Origin: Bradyrhizobium sp. URHD0069
Lineage (GTDB): Bacteria > Pseudomonadota > Alphaproteobacteria > Rhizobiales > Xanthobacteraceae
DNA length: 64,000 bases
Reading direction: 5' to 3'
NCBI RefSeq assembly: GCF_000701345.1
Contig: NZ_JNIJ01000005.1
Coordinates: 227,605 to 291,604, forward strand
A program made the translations under genes and the position numbers. This document shows positions 57,263-64,000 of this stretch, piece by piece. Every line of letters begins with the position of its first letter. Positions within the stretch are counted from its first letter, which is position 1. Under the pieces are notes generated by a model that was given only the letters and a program-made list of their open reading frames with translations, made no database searches and was not told where the DNA came from.

Positions 57263-57646
57263 ATGAGCGAAGTTGGACGTGACCGTTTCGAGATTCCAAA
57301 GGAAATGCGATCGATGGCTGAAGCGAGCTTGGATCAGGCCCGCAAGGCGTTCGAGAAATTCCTTGCCAGCGCGCAGCAGACCGCCGGATCGATCGAGGAG
57401 CGCGGTGCGACGGTGCGCGCCGGGGCCAAGGACATCACCGGCACGGCGATTTCCTATGCCGAAAAGAACGTGCAGGCCTCGCTGGATTTTGCGCAGTCGC
57501 TGCTACACGCCAAGGATCTGAGTGATGTCATGCGGCTGCACAGCGAGTATGTGCAGGCGCAGATGCGGGCGCTGGCCGAGCAGGCGAGCGAGATGGGCCA
57601 GATTGTCAGCCGGGTCGCGATCGATGCAACCAAGCCGAAAAGCTGA
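57263..57646 (+). CDS. Phasin family protein
   Basis: 127 residues, an amphipathic all-helical phasin: EASLDQARKAFEKFLASAQQ, then AISYAEKNVQASLDFAQSLL. Phasins coat polyhydroxyalkanoate granules and control their size and number. The ATG at 57263 has a strong AGGAG site. A second phasin follows 300 bp downstream, so this is a phasin cluster. Confidence 0.9.
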   Translation: MSEVGRDRFEIPKEMRSMAEASLDQARKAFEKFLASAQQTAGSIEERGATVRAGAKDITGTAISYAEKNVQASLDFAQSLLHAKDLSDVMRLHSEYVQAQMRALAEQASEMGQIVSRVAIDATKPKS

Positions 57647-57752
57647 GATATCTCAGGAGCTTTCCCTGGCAACGGCGAGGGCTGCGGCCTGAGCGATCCT
57701 CGCCCCTGCCGGACCACACCTGGTGATTGCGGGAGGCGCATTTTATATGGCA

Positions 57753-57783
57753 TTGCACCTTAAATTGCGTTGCAATGCACAAA
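57753..57783. promoter_or_regulatory. TGC-rich candidate regulatory site upstream of the second phasin
   Basis: The stretch has TTGCACC, TTGCGTTGCAA and TGCAATGCAC in a few turns of DNA. PhaR-type repressors of phasin genes prefer TGC-rich sites, so a PhaR-like operator is plausible, but the sequence match is loose. Confidence 0.35.
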
Positions 57784-57835
57784 ATTGACATGATATGGCT
57801 ACAGGATGCCGCGTGCCCGACGAAGGGCATTCCTA

Positions 57836-57869
57836 CTGCGTGATCCAAGTCGCTGCGTGATCCAAGTCG
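57836..57869. repeat. 17-bp tandem direct repeat upstream of the second phasin
   Basis: CTGCGTGATCCAAGTCG occurs twice head to tail (57836-57852 and 57853-57869) with no mismatch. It sits about 80 bp before the phasin ATG. Confidence 0.9.
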
Positions 57870-57947
57870 ACGTTCCCGGCCATTTCTGGCTGCCGGGCGC
57901 GCAAAGAAGTCACACACCATTTTCACCCCGTGCGAGGATGCAAGGCC

Positions 57948-58379
57948 ATGGCAAGTACCGATCCTTTCTCCGCCTCGATTATTCCTTTCGAAGTTCCCGA
58001 GCAGATGCGTGCGTTCGCCGAAAAGGGCGTTTCGCAGGCCCGTGATAACTACGCCAAGTTCAAGGACGTCGCGGAGAGCCACAACGGCACCATCGAGGCG
58101 GTTTTCACGACCGTCAGCAAGGGCGCCAGCGAATACTCCGCCAAGCTGATGGAAATGATGAAAGCCAACACCACCGCGAACCTGGACTTCGCGCAGCAAC
58201 TGTTCGGCATCAAGTCGCCCTCGGAGGCGGTGGAGCTGTGGACCTCTCACACCCGCAAGCAGTACGAGACCTTCACCGCCCAGGCCAAGGAACTCACCGA
58301 GCTGACCCAGAAGATCGCGACGGAAACCGCCGAGCCGATCAAGGCCAACGCGTCGAAGCTGTTCAAGCCGGCCGCCTGA
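57948..58379 (+). CDS. Phasin family protein, second copy
   Basis: 143 residues beginning MASTDPFSASIIPFEVPEQM. Helical phasin segments (RDNYAKFKDVAESHNGTIEA and NTTANLDFAQQLFGIKSPSE) indicate binding to PHA granule surfaces. The C-terminal tail ends EPIKANASKLFKPAA. It is followed by a clear terminator, so it ends the phasin transcript. Confidence 0.9.
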   Translation: MASTDPFSASIIPFEVPEQMRAFAEKGVSQARDNYAKFKDVAESHNGTIEAVFTTVSKGASEYSAKLMEMMKANTTANLDFAQQLFGIKSPSEAVELWTSHTRKQYETFTAQAKELTELTQKIATETAEPIKANASKLFKPAA

Positions 58380-58399
58380 TAAAGCTGCGCTCTCGCTCT

Positions 58400-58431
58400 A
58401 AAAAGCCCGGGCGGTAGAGCCCGGGTTTTTT
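58400..58431 (+). terminator. Rho-independent terminator after the phasins
   Basis: AAAAAGCCCGGGC and GCCCGGGTTTTTT pair around a short loop, followed by a run of T. It lies 20 bases after the phasin stop and is the clearest intrinsic terminator for a plus-strand gene in the window. Confidence 0.85.
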
Positions 58432-58604
58432 GCCTTATGGGGCGGCGCATGGTTGTGCCGGAGACTCATAGCAAGCCCGAAATCGTCCCCCCGCGGGCCG
58501 TGGGGGACGACGCTTAGATGGTCATCTCCCGCCTTGCCAAAGCTGTGTGTTGCACCTAGTTTCCGGCTCGTTCGGCGGCCCCTTTTTCGGGCCGGCATAC
58601 CGAT

Positions 58605-58681
58605 GCAGTTGTAGCTCAGTTGGTTAGAGCGCCTGTCTGTGGAACAGGAGGTCGGTGGTTCGAGCCCACCCAACTGTACCA
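58605..58681 (+). tRNA. tRNA-His (anticodon GTG)
   Basis: 77 nt including an encoded CCA. The anticodon loop CTGTGGA gives GTG (His), with an ACAGG/CCTGT stem, D-arm TAGCTCAGTTGGTTAGAGC and T-arm GGTTCGAGCC. The acceptor pairs are G1:U72 and then six Watson-Crick pairs; the discriminator is A73. There is no G at position -1 opposite a C73, which most tRNA-His genes show. That G-1-less, A73 form is known from a group of alphaproteobacteria. An integrase relic follows at once. Confidence 0.93.
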
Positions 58682-58750
58682 CCCCACCTAAATTCCCCCC
58701 GCAGTTGCAGCATTTTGCTGATAGGTCTGCCTTATTTGCACGCGCCAAGA

Positions 58751-59010
58751 ATGCAAAAGGCGCTTCAAATGGCAGTCGGGATGGCCGCGTTGACTCGTTC
58801 CAAGAGCGGCGATTTTCTTGCTCGGAAAGTTATCCCGCTGATGCGCGAGAAGCATACGCGCGCCTCTACGGTGTCAGACGTGAAGCGCAGCTCAAGCTGC
58901 CAGCGGACACACGCGACACGAAGCCAAGACGGGCCTCGGAGAGGGGGAAGCCGAGATTGAAACCCGCATCGCCACGCTGCGTGCGAAGAAGAACGGTGAA
59001 GGTTACCTTC
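58751..59010 (+). pseudogene. Frameshifted N-terminal relic of a site-specific integrase
   Basis: Three phase-changed segments together read like the N-terminus of rhizobial integrases with a DUF6538-type arm: LTRSKSGDFLARKVIP (from 58787), then ADAREAYARLYGVRREAQLK (to about 58908), then LGEGEAEIETRIATLRAKKN (58935 on). Single-base deletions near 58838 and 58909 would restore one frame. The catalytic tyrosine-recombinase domain is absent. Its place directly after tRNA-His fits an abandoned element that used the tRNA as its attachment site. Confidence 0.65.
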
Positions 59011-59048
59011 GTGATACGATTCCACGAAAAGGCCATCATGGGGTGAGC

Positions 59049-59597
59049 ATGGAAAAATACGGAGGAGGGTCGATCGTTGTCTCCGACTATGACGCCAACT
59101 GGCCGACCTTGTTCGAGCAGGAGCGCACCAGGCTTAAGAATGCTCTCGGCTCGTTCGCTTTGGCCATTGAGCATGTAGGCAGCACGGCCGTTCCAGGTCT
59201 CCCATCGAAGCCCATCATCGACCTGTTAGTTGGTGTACCCAGCCTTGAAGAGGCAAAGGAACGTTGCATCGAGCCGATTGAGGCGCTTGGCTACAACTAT
59301 ATACCGGAATACGCGTCGTGGCTTCCTCGCGAATTGTTCTTCCGTAAAGGGCCTCCGGGACCGTGGACCCACCATGTGCATTTGATGGAGCTGCTATATC
59401 CTCGTTGGGAAGCACTTTCGGTGTTTCGCGATTATCTTCGCGCACACCCCGAGGCAGCGCGCGCTTATGCCGATATCAAGCGGGCCCTTGCTGCCTCGTC
59501 AAAAGACAACATAGAAGCCTATCGAAACGGAAAGAACACTTTCGTCGAAGAGACGACAGCTAAGGCTCGTGCATGGCGCGCGGATGCAGGAGAATAG
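59049..59597 (+). CDS. GrpB family protein
   Basis: 182 residues. The opening IVVSDYDANWPTLFEQERTR, then AIEHVGSTAVPGLPSKPIID, and the HHVHLMEL motif identify the GrpB/UPF0157 nucleotidyltransferase-like family, sometimes fused to dephospho-CoA kinase. The role is unknown. I take the ATG at 59049. It is the first intact gene after the tRNA and integrase relic, and so is likely island cargo. Confidence 0.85.
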   Translation: MEKYGGGSIVVSDYDANWPTLFEQERTRLKNALGSFALAIEHVGSTAVPGLPSKPIIDLLVGVPSLEEAKERCIEPIEALGYNYIPEYASWLPRELFFRKGPPGPWTHHVHLMELLYPRWEALSVFRDYLRAHPEAARAYADIKRALAASSKDNIEAYRNGKNTFVEETTAKARAWRADAGE

Positions 59598-59859
59598 CAG
59601 CGCCGGATTAGGATCCACTTCAGAGCCTCGGGCGCTTGGCCGGCTACGCAGCGGCCGAATCGCGGAACGGTAAATTTATTTTGACGCGTGGGAGCCTCTC
59701 GATAGCTGCCTCTGCGAGCCCCCATCATAAAAGTGCGACGTGGGGGAGATAATTTGGCAACATTCAGAGACACGCTCACGAACGTTTCAAATCGCATTAC
59801 AGCATTGTTAGTTTGCGTTCAGAAGAAGTTGACTAGACTTGGGCAACCCTGGAGTTCCA

Positions 59860-60057
59860 ATGTACTCCTCTGAGGAATTTGCATCGCTGGAAATTATGTG
59901 CCGCGAGCGGGCGACGCTTGCCAAAAAGAAAATGGAATTTTGGTTTTCAGAAGCGGAATACTGGCGGGCAGAAGCAGAGGAATGGAAGCAACTCAGGCAA
60001 TCTGCTGACCCATCCATAGAACGAATTGCGAACTGCTCAAGTGACCAACCGAATTAA
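59860..60057 (+). CDS. Small hypothetical protein, helical
   Basis: 65 residues, all helix-prone and charged (FASLEIMCRERATLAKKKME, then EYWRAEAEEWKQL). I recall similar short hypotheticals in bradyrhizobia. The ATG at 59860 has GGAG six bases upstream, which supports this start over the TTG at 59839. Confidence 0.55.
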   Translation: MYSSEEFASLEIMCRERATLAKKKMEFWFSEAEYWRAEAEEWKQLRQSADPSIERIANCSSDQPN

Positions 60058-60552
60058 ACAAGCAATAAAAAGGAGTTTCCGAAGAGGCTCTACGCACGTT
60101 TGAGTTTCTGGGAATTGCGAGCCTCTTCCCGCGTATGCGTCGCGAGGGAGGTATATCGCAAAGCATTTGACGCGCGCCCTTTATCTATCGTTGGACTTCA
60201 ACTGCACTCATCTTCCAGCACCTATAGTGAACCTCAGGGGTTAGTGAGCCTTAGGGGCTGGGGGAGCCGAAGGCTCACTATGGTTTCTCAACGCTTTGCG
60301 CTGTTGCACACCCAATGGCACCGCGGACCATTGCAGGCCAGCATTTGTATTGGTCAGCGCATCGGCTGGCATTGCGCATCAGCCTTAGGGGATCGCTACT
60401 GCAGGTATCACTGCAGACTGACCCGCAATGACCTTCAGGCGTGTGTCCGCTGCCAGGGCAGCATTTCCAACAAGCCGGAGCAGCCAAGGCAGATCCGGAG
60501 CCAAGCGGTCACATTGGCACGAGGCGGAAGGCAATCTCGATTTTCAAACGAG
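60058..60552. other. Gene-poor stretch with a hairpin
   Basis: This 495-bp stretch contains no gene I can support. It includes an 11-bp perfect inverted repeat (60242-60252 with 60270-60280) with GGGGCTGGGGGAGCC in the loop. Codon use is not coding-like in any frame. Confidence 0.5.
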
Positions 60553-61374
60553 TCACATCTTGACCGCATTCGCGAAGAGCGTGTCACCCCACTCGTACAA
60601 GGGCCGCATGAAGTCAGATTGGGTGTGGATTGCTCGTCCTTTGCGATCGCGCCATTTCCGTCCGTAGCTATCGAACGGAAAGTGTCGCATGTAGTAATCG
60701 CAGGTCTCTTCCCAATGGTCGACCGACAACGACTTACCGTAGTGTTGGCAATAGAGACCGGTCCCCACGCGTTCTACGCCACCCGGCTCTCGCGCATGAT
60801 GGTGCTTCGCGAAGATGACCTCCAACCGGTTTCGCCACAACATCAGAATGTCTCGCCGTTCCGGGCCAAAGAAGCGACGAAAGCCCAATAGTTCGCGATC
60901 GGCTTGATAGGGTGCATGATCGCCAGGGGTCATATAGGCGTCGAACAGATGAACCCGCACGCCGTCGTAATCGCTAGAATGCGTTCCTTCGATGAATCCA
61001 CGTAGATCCCCGGTAACGCGCTCATCCGCGTCGAAGCAAAATATCCAGTCGAACTGCAACTGTTCGCGCGCCGTCTGCAGCAAAAGTCCGCGATGTCGAC
61101 CCTCGGCAATCCGGCGTGCCTCGATGTCCGCTTCCCACGACCGATTTGTCACAATCAGAGCGACTTTTGGGTGTCCGCCAAGAATCTCCAGCGTTCGATC
61201 CGTACTCGCGTCATCATAGGCGACTATCGCATCGACGTGCTTGCCGACGTAGTCCAGTGTGTCTCGGAGAATAAGCGCTTCATTGCGAACGCGGGTGATT
61301 CCGATCAGGAAGTGCTTCTGACCCAATAGACCGGTATTGCAAGCAAGGATTTGTTCGCCGTCGCGGAGCTGCAC
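60553..61374 (-). CDS. Glycosyltransferase family 2 protein
   Basis: 273 residues. Its GT-A fold shows IGITRVRNEALILRDTLDYV at the N-terminus, then AYDDASTDRTLEIL and the metal-binding DAD in FCFDADERV. GT2 enzymes transfer a sugar from a nucleotide donor; the substrate is unknown but surface polysaccharide is common. The start is a GTG at 61374 and no internal ATG is better. It runs against its neighbours, so it is an isolated transcript in the island-like region. Confidence 0.82.
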   Translation of the reverse strand: MQLRDGEQILACNTGLLGQKHFLIGITRVRNEALILRDTLDYVGKHVDAIVAYDDASTDRTLEILGGHPKVALIVTNRSWEADIEARRIAEGRHRGLLLQTAREQLQFDWIFCFDADERVTGDLRGFIEGTHSSDYDGVRVHLFDAYMTPGDHAPYQADRELLGFRRFFGPERRDILMLWRNRLEVIFAKHHHAREPGGVERVGTGLYCQHYGKSLSVDHWEETCDYYMRHFPFDSYGRKWRDRKGRAIHTQSDFMRPLYEWGDTLFANAVKM

Positions 61375-61554
61375 CGAAAATCACCCTGAAGGACAGAGGA
61401 TTGGACGGCCAACGGCTGATGCCTCGTTTTGGTTCCGCGAACTTATCGCGGCAGGTTATGAGCCTGTCGGAGTTTTCCGCAACGGCCTTTGGTTGCCCTG
61501 CTTGCTAATTCCTTATTGTTCACTCACAATTCACAAAAGCGACGCGAGGGATTC

Positions 61555-61908
61555 ATGTTTGCTGTCCGGTCCAGAAAGTTCCAGCTCGGCTTGATGTTCG
61601 CAACGGCGCTGTCATTTTCGATGCTGCCGAGCGCAAGCCAGGCTTACACGCCCGAACAGCAACAAGCCTGCAGCAATGACGCGTTCCGGCTTTGTAGCGC
61701 CGAGATTCCCGATGTCGACCGCATCACGGTATGCATGGTCAGGAACAAGTCTCAGCTTAGTCCCGGATGCCGCATCCACTTCAGCCCTGGCGCCGAACCA
61801 TCGGTGACGCCAGTCGGCACGGGGCGGCCGCTCTCCATCAAGCCGGCACCGGCGAAGAAACCCGTCAGCACCAAGCCCAAGAAGCCCGCGAAGTCAGGCG
61901 CCACCTGA
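61555..61908 (+). CDS. Small exported cysteine-containing hypothetical
   Basis: 117 residues. A signal peptide (about 1-29, LGLMFATALSFSMLPSASQA) precedes a mature part with four cysteines (QQACSNDAFRLC, then ITVCMVRNKS and SPGCR) and a Lys/Pro-rich C-terminus. I recall similar bradyrhizobial exported hypotheticals. No function is known. The ATG at 61555 gives the shortest sensible signal peptide. Confidence 0.7.
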   Translation: MFAVRSRKFQLGLMFATALSFSMLPSASQAYTPEQQQACSNDAFRLCSAEIPDVDRITVCMVRNKSQLSPGCRIHFSPGAEPSVTPVGTGRPLSIKPAPAKKPVSTKPKKPAKSGAT

Positions 61909-62306
61909 CCCGACTTGAGCTTGCCTTGCTGACCTGCCGAGCCAGCGCATTTCCCTGCCAAGGTTCGACTCTCCACCGACACCTTCTTCTCAACAAGAAA
62001 AACCGGAGGAAACCAATGCCCTTTCGTCGGATTGTATCCAACTGCAGCGCTTCATGGCGCGGGTTGGGACGAGGTGAAGCAGGAGGCTGGGTGTAGAGTG
62101 GACAAAGCAAAAGCGTGTTCACCAAGGTCGACCGGCATTCGAATCTGGAGCGATGGGCGCGGCCGAAGAGCGCTTTCACCCTCCGCTCTGGATATGCAGG
62201 CCAGCGCGCTGTACGGTCTACCGCGATTTCAAGCCCCCATCGCGTGACAAGCTGACGCCTTGCGGCGGCGTCTCCGATCAACATTTCTCGCGTGAGGAGA
62301 GGTTCA
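61909..62306. other. Gene-poor stretch with a decayed repeat
   Basis: This 398-bp stretch has no supportable gene. Around 62088-62190 it contains a degraded copy of the GTGGACAAAGC/GCGTGTTCACCA repeat related to that at 21440-21541. The rest is unremarkable. Confidence 0.45.
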
Positions 62307-62618
62307 TTGCGCCAAGATTACAAATCGGAGCTCGACCGGCATTTTGCCTGGTTCGAACGCAGGCTCCCGCCGCGGGCCGGCAGGTTCGTGGCGTGGCTGC
62401 GCAAACCGTCTTCCCGGCTGGTGCGGATTCCACTTGCCTTCCTGCTGATCGCGGGCGGCATTTTCAGCTTCTTGCCGGTACTTGGGCTATGGATGCTGCC
62501 GCTTGGGCTCCTTTTGTTCGCGCAGGACGTACCGATGCTGCAAAAGCCGATGGTGCAGATGCTCGGATGGATCGAACGCAAATGGATCGCGCGTCAGCGG
62601 GCGAAAAGCGCGCAATGA
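62307..62618 (+). CDS. Small hypothetical membrane protein
   Basis: 103 residues. A basic, helical N-terminus (RQDYKSELDRHFAWFERRLP) is followed by two hydrophobic segments (about 41-58 and 60-76) and a charged tail. The TTG at 62307 has GGAG seven bases upstream; a GTG at 62292 is a weaker alternative. No known family. Confidence 0.65.
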   Translation: MRQDYKSELDRHFAWFERRLPPRAGRFVAWLRKPSSRLVRIPLAFLLIAGGIFSFLPVLGLWMLPLGLLLFAQDVPMLQKPMVQMLGWIERKWIARQRAKSAQ

Positions 62619-62650
62619 CTCTGTCGAACGGTTGATTTTTCGCCTCTGCG

Positions 62651-62692
62651 GCGGCGCATGCTGTGACTCAAGCGGCGCATGGTGTGACTCAA
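62651..62692. repeat. 21-bp tandem repeat upstream of the ParA-like gene
   Basis: GCGGCGCATGCTGTGACTCAA (62651-62671) is followed directly by GCGGCGCATGGTGTGACTCAA (62672-62692), differing at one base. It lies about 120 bp before the ATPase ATG. Confidence 0.85.
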
Positions 62693-62809
62693 AAGCCAAC
62701 CTCGCTGATTAAATGAGAGGCTTTGCCACACTTGGTTGCAAATTTGTCTTCCACGAATCAGCGCGGTGATTCATTTTCACCTCCTGGGGTCAATCTGGGA
62801 GGCCAAGGT

Positions 62810-63490
62810 ATGAACGTCATTGTTTTCGCATCGCGTAAAGGTGGCTCGGGAAAAAGTACTCTGGCCGCTCATCTGGCTGCTCATGTCCATAAAGCAACGA
62901 AGCCTTGTTTGCTCATCGATGCCGACCCGCAGGGGTCGCTCACACTCTGGCACAAGCTGCGCGGCACCAACGAGCCGCCGATCAAAACCGCTGTCAATTC
63001 CGTCAGCGGGATCGTCAGCGCCGCCAAGCGTGACGGCATCGAATGGGTATTTATCGATACGCCGCCGAATACGTCAGCCGTTGTGGAAGATGCCATCAAG
63101 AATGCCACGATGGTGATTATTCCCGCGCGACCGGGAGTGTTCGACGTCAACGCCGTGCAGGAAACGATTCTGTCCTGCCGCGCCGCGCGCAAGCCCTTTG
63201 CCGTCGTCCTCAACGGCGCGCCGGCTCGCCGGGACGACGTGGAGAGCCCGATCGTCACCATCGCGCGCGAAGCGCTGGCCAAATTCCGCGCGCCGGTGTG
63301 GGGAGGCCAGATCACCAACCGCGCCGACCTGCTGATGGCGCTCGGCCATGGCGAAGGCGTACGCGAATATTTTGCCGAGGGCCGCGCCGCGGCGGAAATC
63401 GGCCGGCTGTGGGCTGCGATCGAACGCTCGGTAAAGGCAATCCGCGGCCAGGTCTCGGCGGCCGGTGCAATGCACAAACAGGCGGCGTAG
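62810..63490 (+). CDS. ParA-family ATPase
   Basis: 226 residues. The deviant Walker A reads KGGSGKST (about 10-17), followed by LIDADPQGSLTLW and FIDTPPNTS, the standard ParA/MinD motifs. ParA ATPases position DNA or protein complexes and usually work with a ParB-like partner, which is not in this window. The ATG at 62810 has GGGAGG eight bases upstream. It looks like an orphan ParA of the VirC1/chromosomal type. Confidence 0.87.
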   Translation: MNVIVFASRKGGSGKSTLAAHLAAHVHKATKPCLLIDADPQGSLTLWHKLRGTNEPPIKTAVNSVSGIVSAAKRDGIEWVFIDTPPNTSAVVEDAIKNATMVIIPARPGVFDVNAVQETILSCRAARKPFAVVLNGAPARRDDVESPIVTIAREALAKFRAPVWGGQITNRADLLMALGHGEGVREYFAEGRAAAEIGRLWAAIERSVKAIRGQVSAAGAMHKQAA

Positions 63491-63508
63491 TCTCGCTGCC
63501 CCTGTGAG

Positions 63509-63560
63509 GCTAGAGCCCGGTTCTGATTCAATCAGAACCGGGCTCTAGCTCTTTTGTTTG
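63509..63560 (+). terminator. Perfect inverted repeat and terminator after the ParA-like gene
   Basis: A 20-bp perfect inverted repeat (63509-63528 with 63530-63549) around one central base is followed by TCTTTTGTTTG. A GACGCGTTTTCTTCACGCGAAC segment follows, which I recall as a repeated motif in rhizobia. Confidence 0.75.
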
Positions 63561-63617
63561 ACGCGTTTTCTTCACGCGAACCGGTTTCCACGTCACTCGA
63601 AAACGCTCTAACAAAGA

Positions 63618-63645
63618 ACGCGCGGGGCTCCGCGCGTTTTTCGTT
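63618..63645 (+). terminator. Second short hairpin terminator
   Basis: An 8-bp stem ACGCGCGG/CCGCGCGT with a four-base loop and TTTTTC tail. It lies after the long inverted repeat and would stop any read-through. Confidence 0.65.
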
Positions 63646-63650
63646 CCTGG

Positions 63651-63745
63651 CTCATCCTGAGGATGGCCCCTTGGCCGCGTCTCGAAGGATGAGCAAGCGA
63701 TGAATTATCATCCTTTGAGACGGCGCGAAGGATACTAACCTCATC
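63651..63745. repeat. Dispersed repeat, CTCATCCTGAGGATG type
   Basis: GCTCATCCTGAGGATG and GTCTCGAAGGATGAGC arms, with CTCATCCTGAG at the right end. It resembles the repeat at 36770-36886, and both are followed by AGAGCCTGACCGAAAA. Confidence 0.6.
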
Positions 63746-63748
63746 CTG

Positions 63749-64000
63749 AGAGCCTGACCGAAAAAGAAAGTTGAGTGATTCCAGCCCGTTGTGATTCCTT
63801 CGTGTTTGCGAAGACTCGAGGGAGCACAACATGTGTTGGACTGAAATCACCCGACGTCAATATCGGCGCGACGGACTGCGTTATGCAAGCGACACCACGG
63901 ATGCGGAGTGGAAATTGATCGAACCGTTGATGCCTGCGCCATCCCGGCGCGGCCGTCCCCGTGAGATCAATCTGCGAGCGGTCATGAATGCGATCCTCTA
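63749..64000 (+). mobile_element. IS5-family insertion sequence, left part (continues beyond the window)
   Basis: The element seems to start with AGAGCCTGACCGAAAA directly after a repeat and contains the transposase start below. The right end is outside the window, so the inverted repeat and target duplication cannot be confirmed. Confidence 0.65.
63831..64000 (+). CDS. IS5-family transposase, N-terminal fragment (runs off the window)
   Basis: The visible 56 residues start MCWTEITRRQYRRDGLRYAS and continue DTTDAEWKLIEPLMPAPSRR and GRPREINLRAVMNAIL, the typical N-terminal DUF4096-type domain of IS5-group transposases. The DDE catalytic part lies beyond base 64000. The upstream spacer, about 80 bp, fits an IS left end. 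Confidence 0.85.
   Translation, partial: MCWTEITRRQYRRDGLRYASDTTDAEWKLIEPLMPAPSRRGRPREINLRAVMNAIL

Noticed and set aside
60100..60891. A 263-residue plus-strand frame overlapping the glycosyltransferase
   Set aside because: Its second half is antisense to the GT2 gene and the first half has no coding-like codon use.

Overview
The window is a GC-rich alphaproteobacterial chromosome segment. Gene content, protein wording and dispersed palindromic repeats all look like Bradyrhizobium or a close relative (Nitrobacteraceae). Supporting markers are two phasins, a PdhS-like cell-cycle kinase, an S21 protein with a Gly/Pro/Arg tail, an aa3 oxidase subunit IV gene next to a three-gene transhydrogenase operon, and a tRNA-His without the usual extra 5' G (G1:U72, A73). 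Most of the window is ordinary core and metabolic DNA; the last 6 kb, downstream of tRNA-His, is accessory-looking.

Layout. 1-8 kb: the end of a cyclase-type TPR protein, a DUF882/M15-like protein, a large L,D-transpeptidase, a sigma-54 response regulator and a TerC-type membrane protein. 8-17 kb: an XRE regulator coupled to an unknown gene, oligoendopeptidase F, cytochrome oxidase subunit IV, pntA-pntAB-pntB with repeats in both spacers, an alpha/beta hydrolase, a Ca2+/H+ antiporter and a cupin. 17-25 kb: an Ala/Pro-rich membrane-anchored protein, rpsU, purEK, a diguanylate cyclase, small hypotheticals, a receiver-only regulator, a divergent pair of DUF465 proteins and an L-2-hydroxyglutarate-oxidase-like protein. 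25-37 kb: a PAS-GGDEF-EAL protein, glpD, a polyamine-type ABC ATPase with two permeases but no binding protein, a 1-kb repeat block, then a convergent sugar-type ABC system with binding protein and two permeases but no ATPase.

37-45 kb: an AsmA-like protein, then a plus-strand cluster of a secreted TPR-CHAT protease-like protein, a small exported protein, a zinc-ribbon coiled-coil protein and a zinc-ribbon membrane protein, followed by 3-oxoacid CoA-transferase (scoAB). The CHAT gene and the small exported gene each carry a frameshift. This cluster is the best candidate for an undescribed system. 45-57 kb: an iron-type ABC permease and binding protein, an MFS carrier, an aldehyde dehydrogenase (also frameshifted) with a GntR/FCD regulator, an alpha/beta-hydrolase-fold protein whose nucleophile Ser is Gly, and a 1161-residue histidine kinase. 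57-58.4 kb: two phasins ending in a clear terminator.

58.6-64 kb: tRNA-His is followed at once by a frameshifted N-terminal relic of an integrase, then a GrpB-like gene, a small hypothetical, a family 2 glycosyltransferase, a small exported cysteine-containing protein, a small membrane protein and an orphan ParA-like ATPase, interspersed with gene-poor DNA. The window ends inside an IS5-type transposase gene. Three otherwise intact genes have single-base-type frameshifts at about 41.3, 42.9 and 51.2 kb. They may be real lesions or assembly errors; the sequence alone cannot decide.
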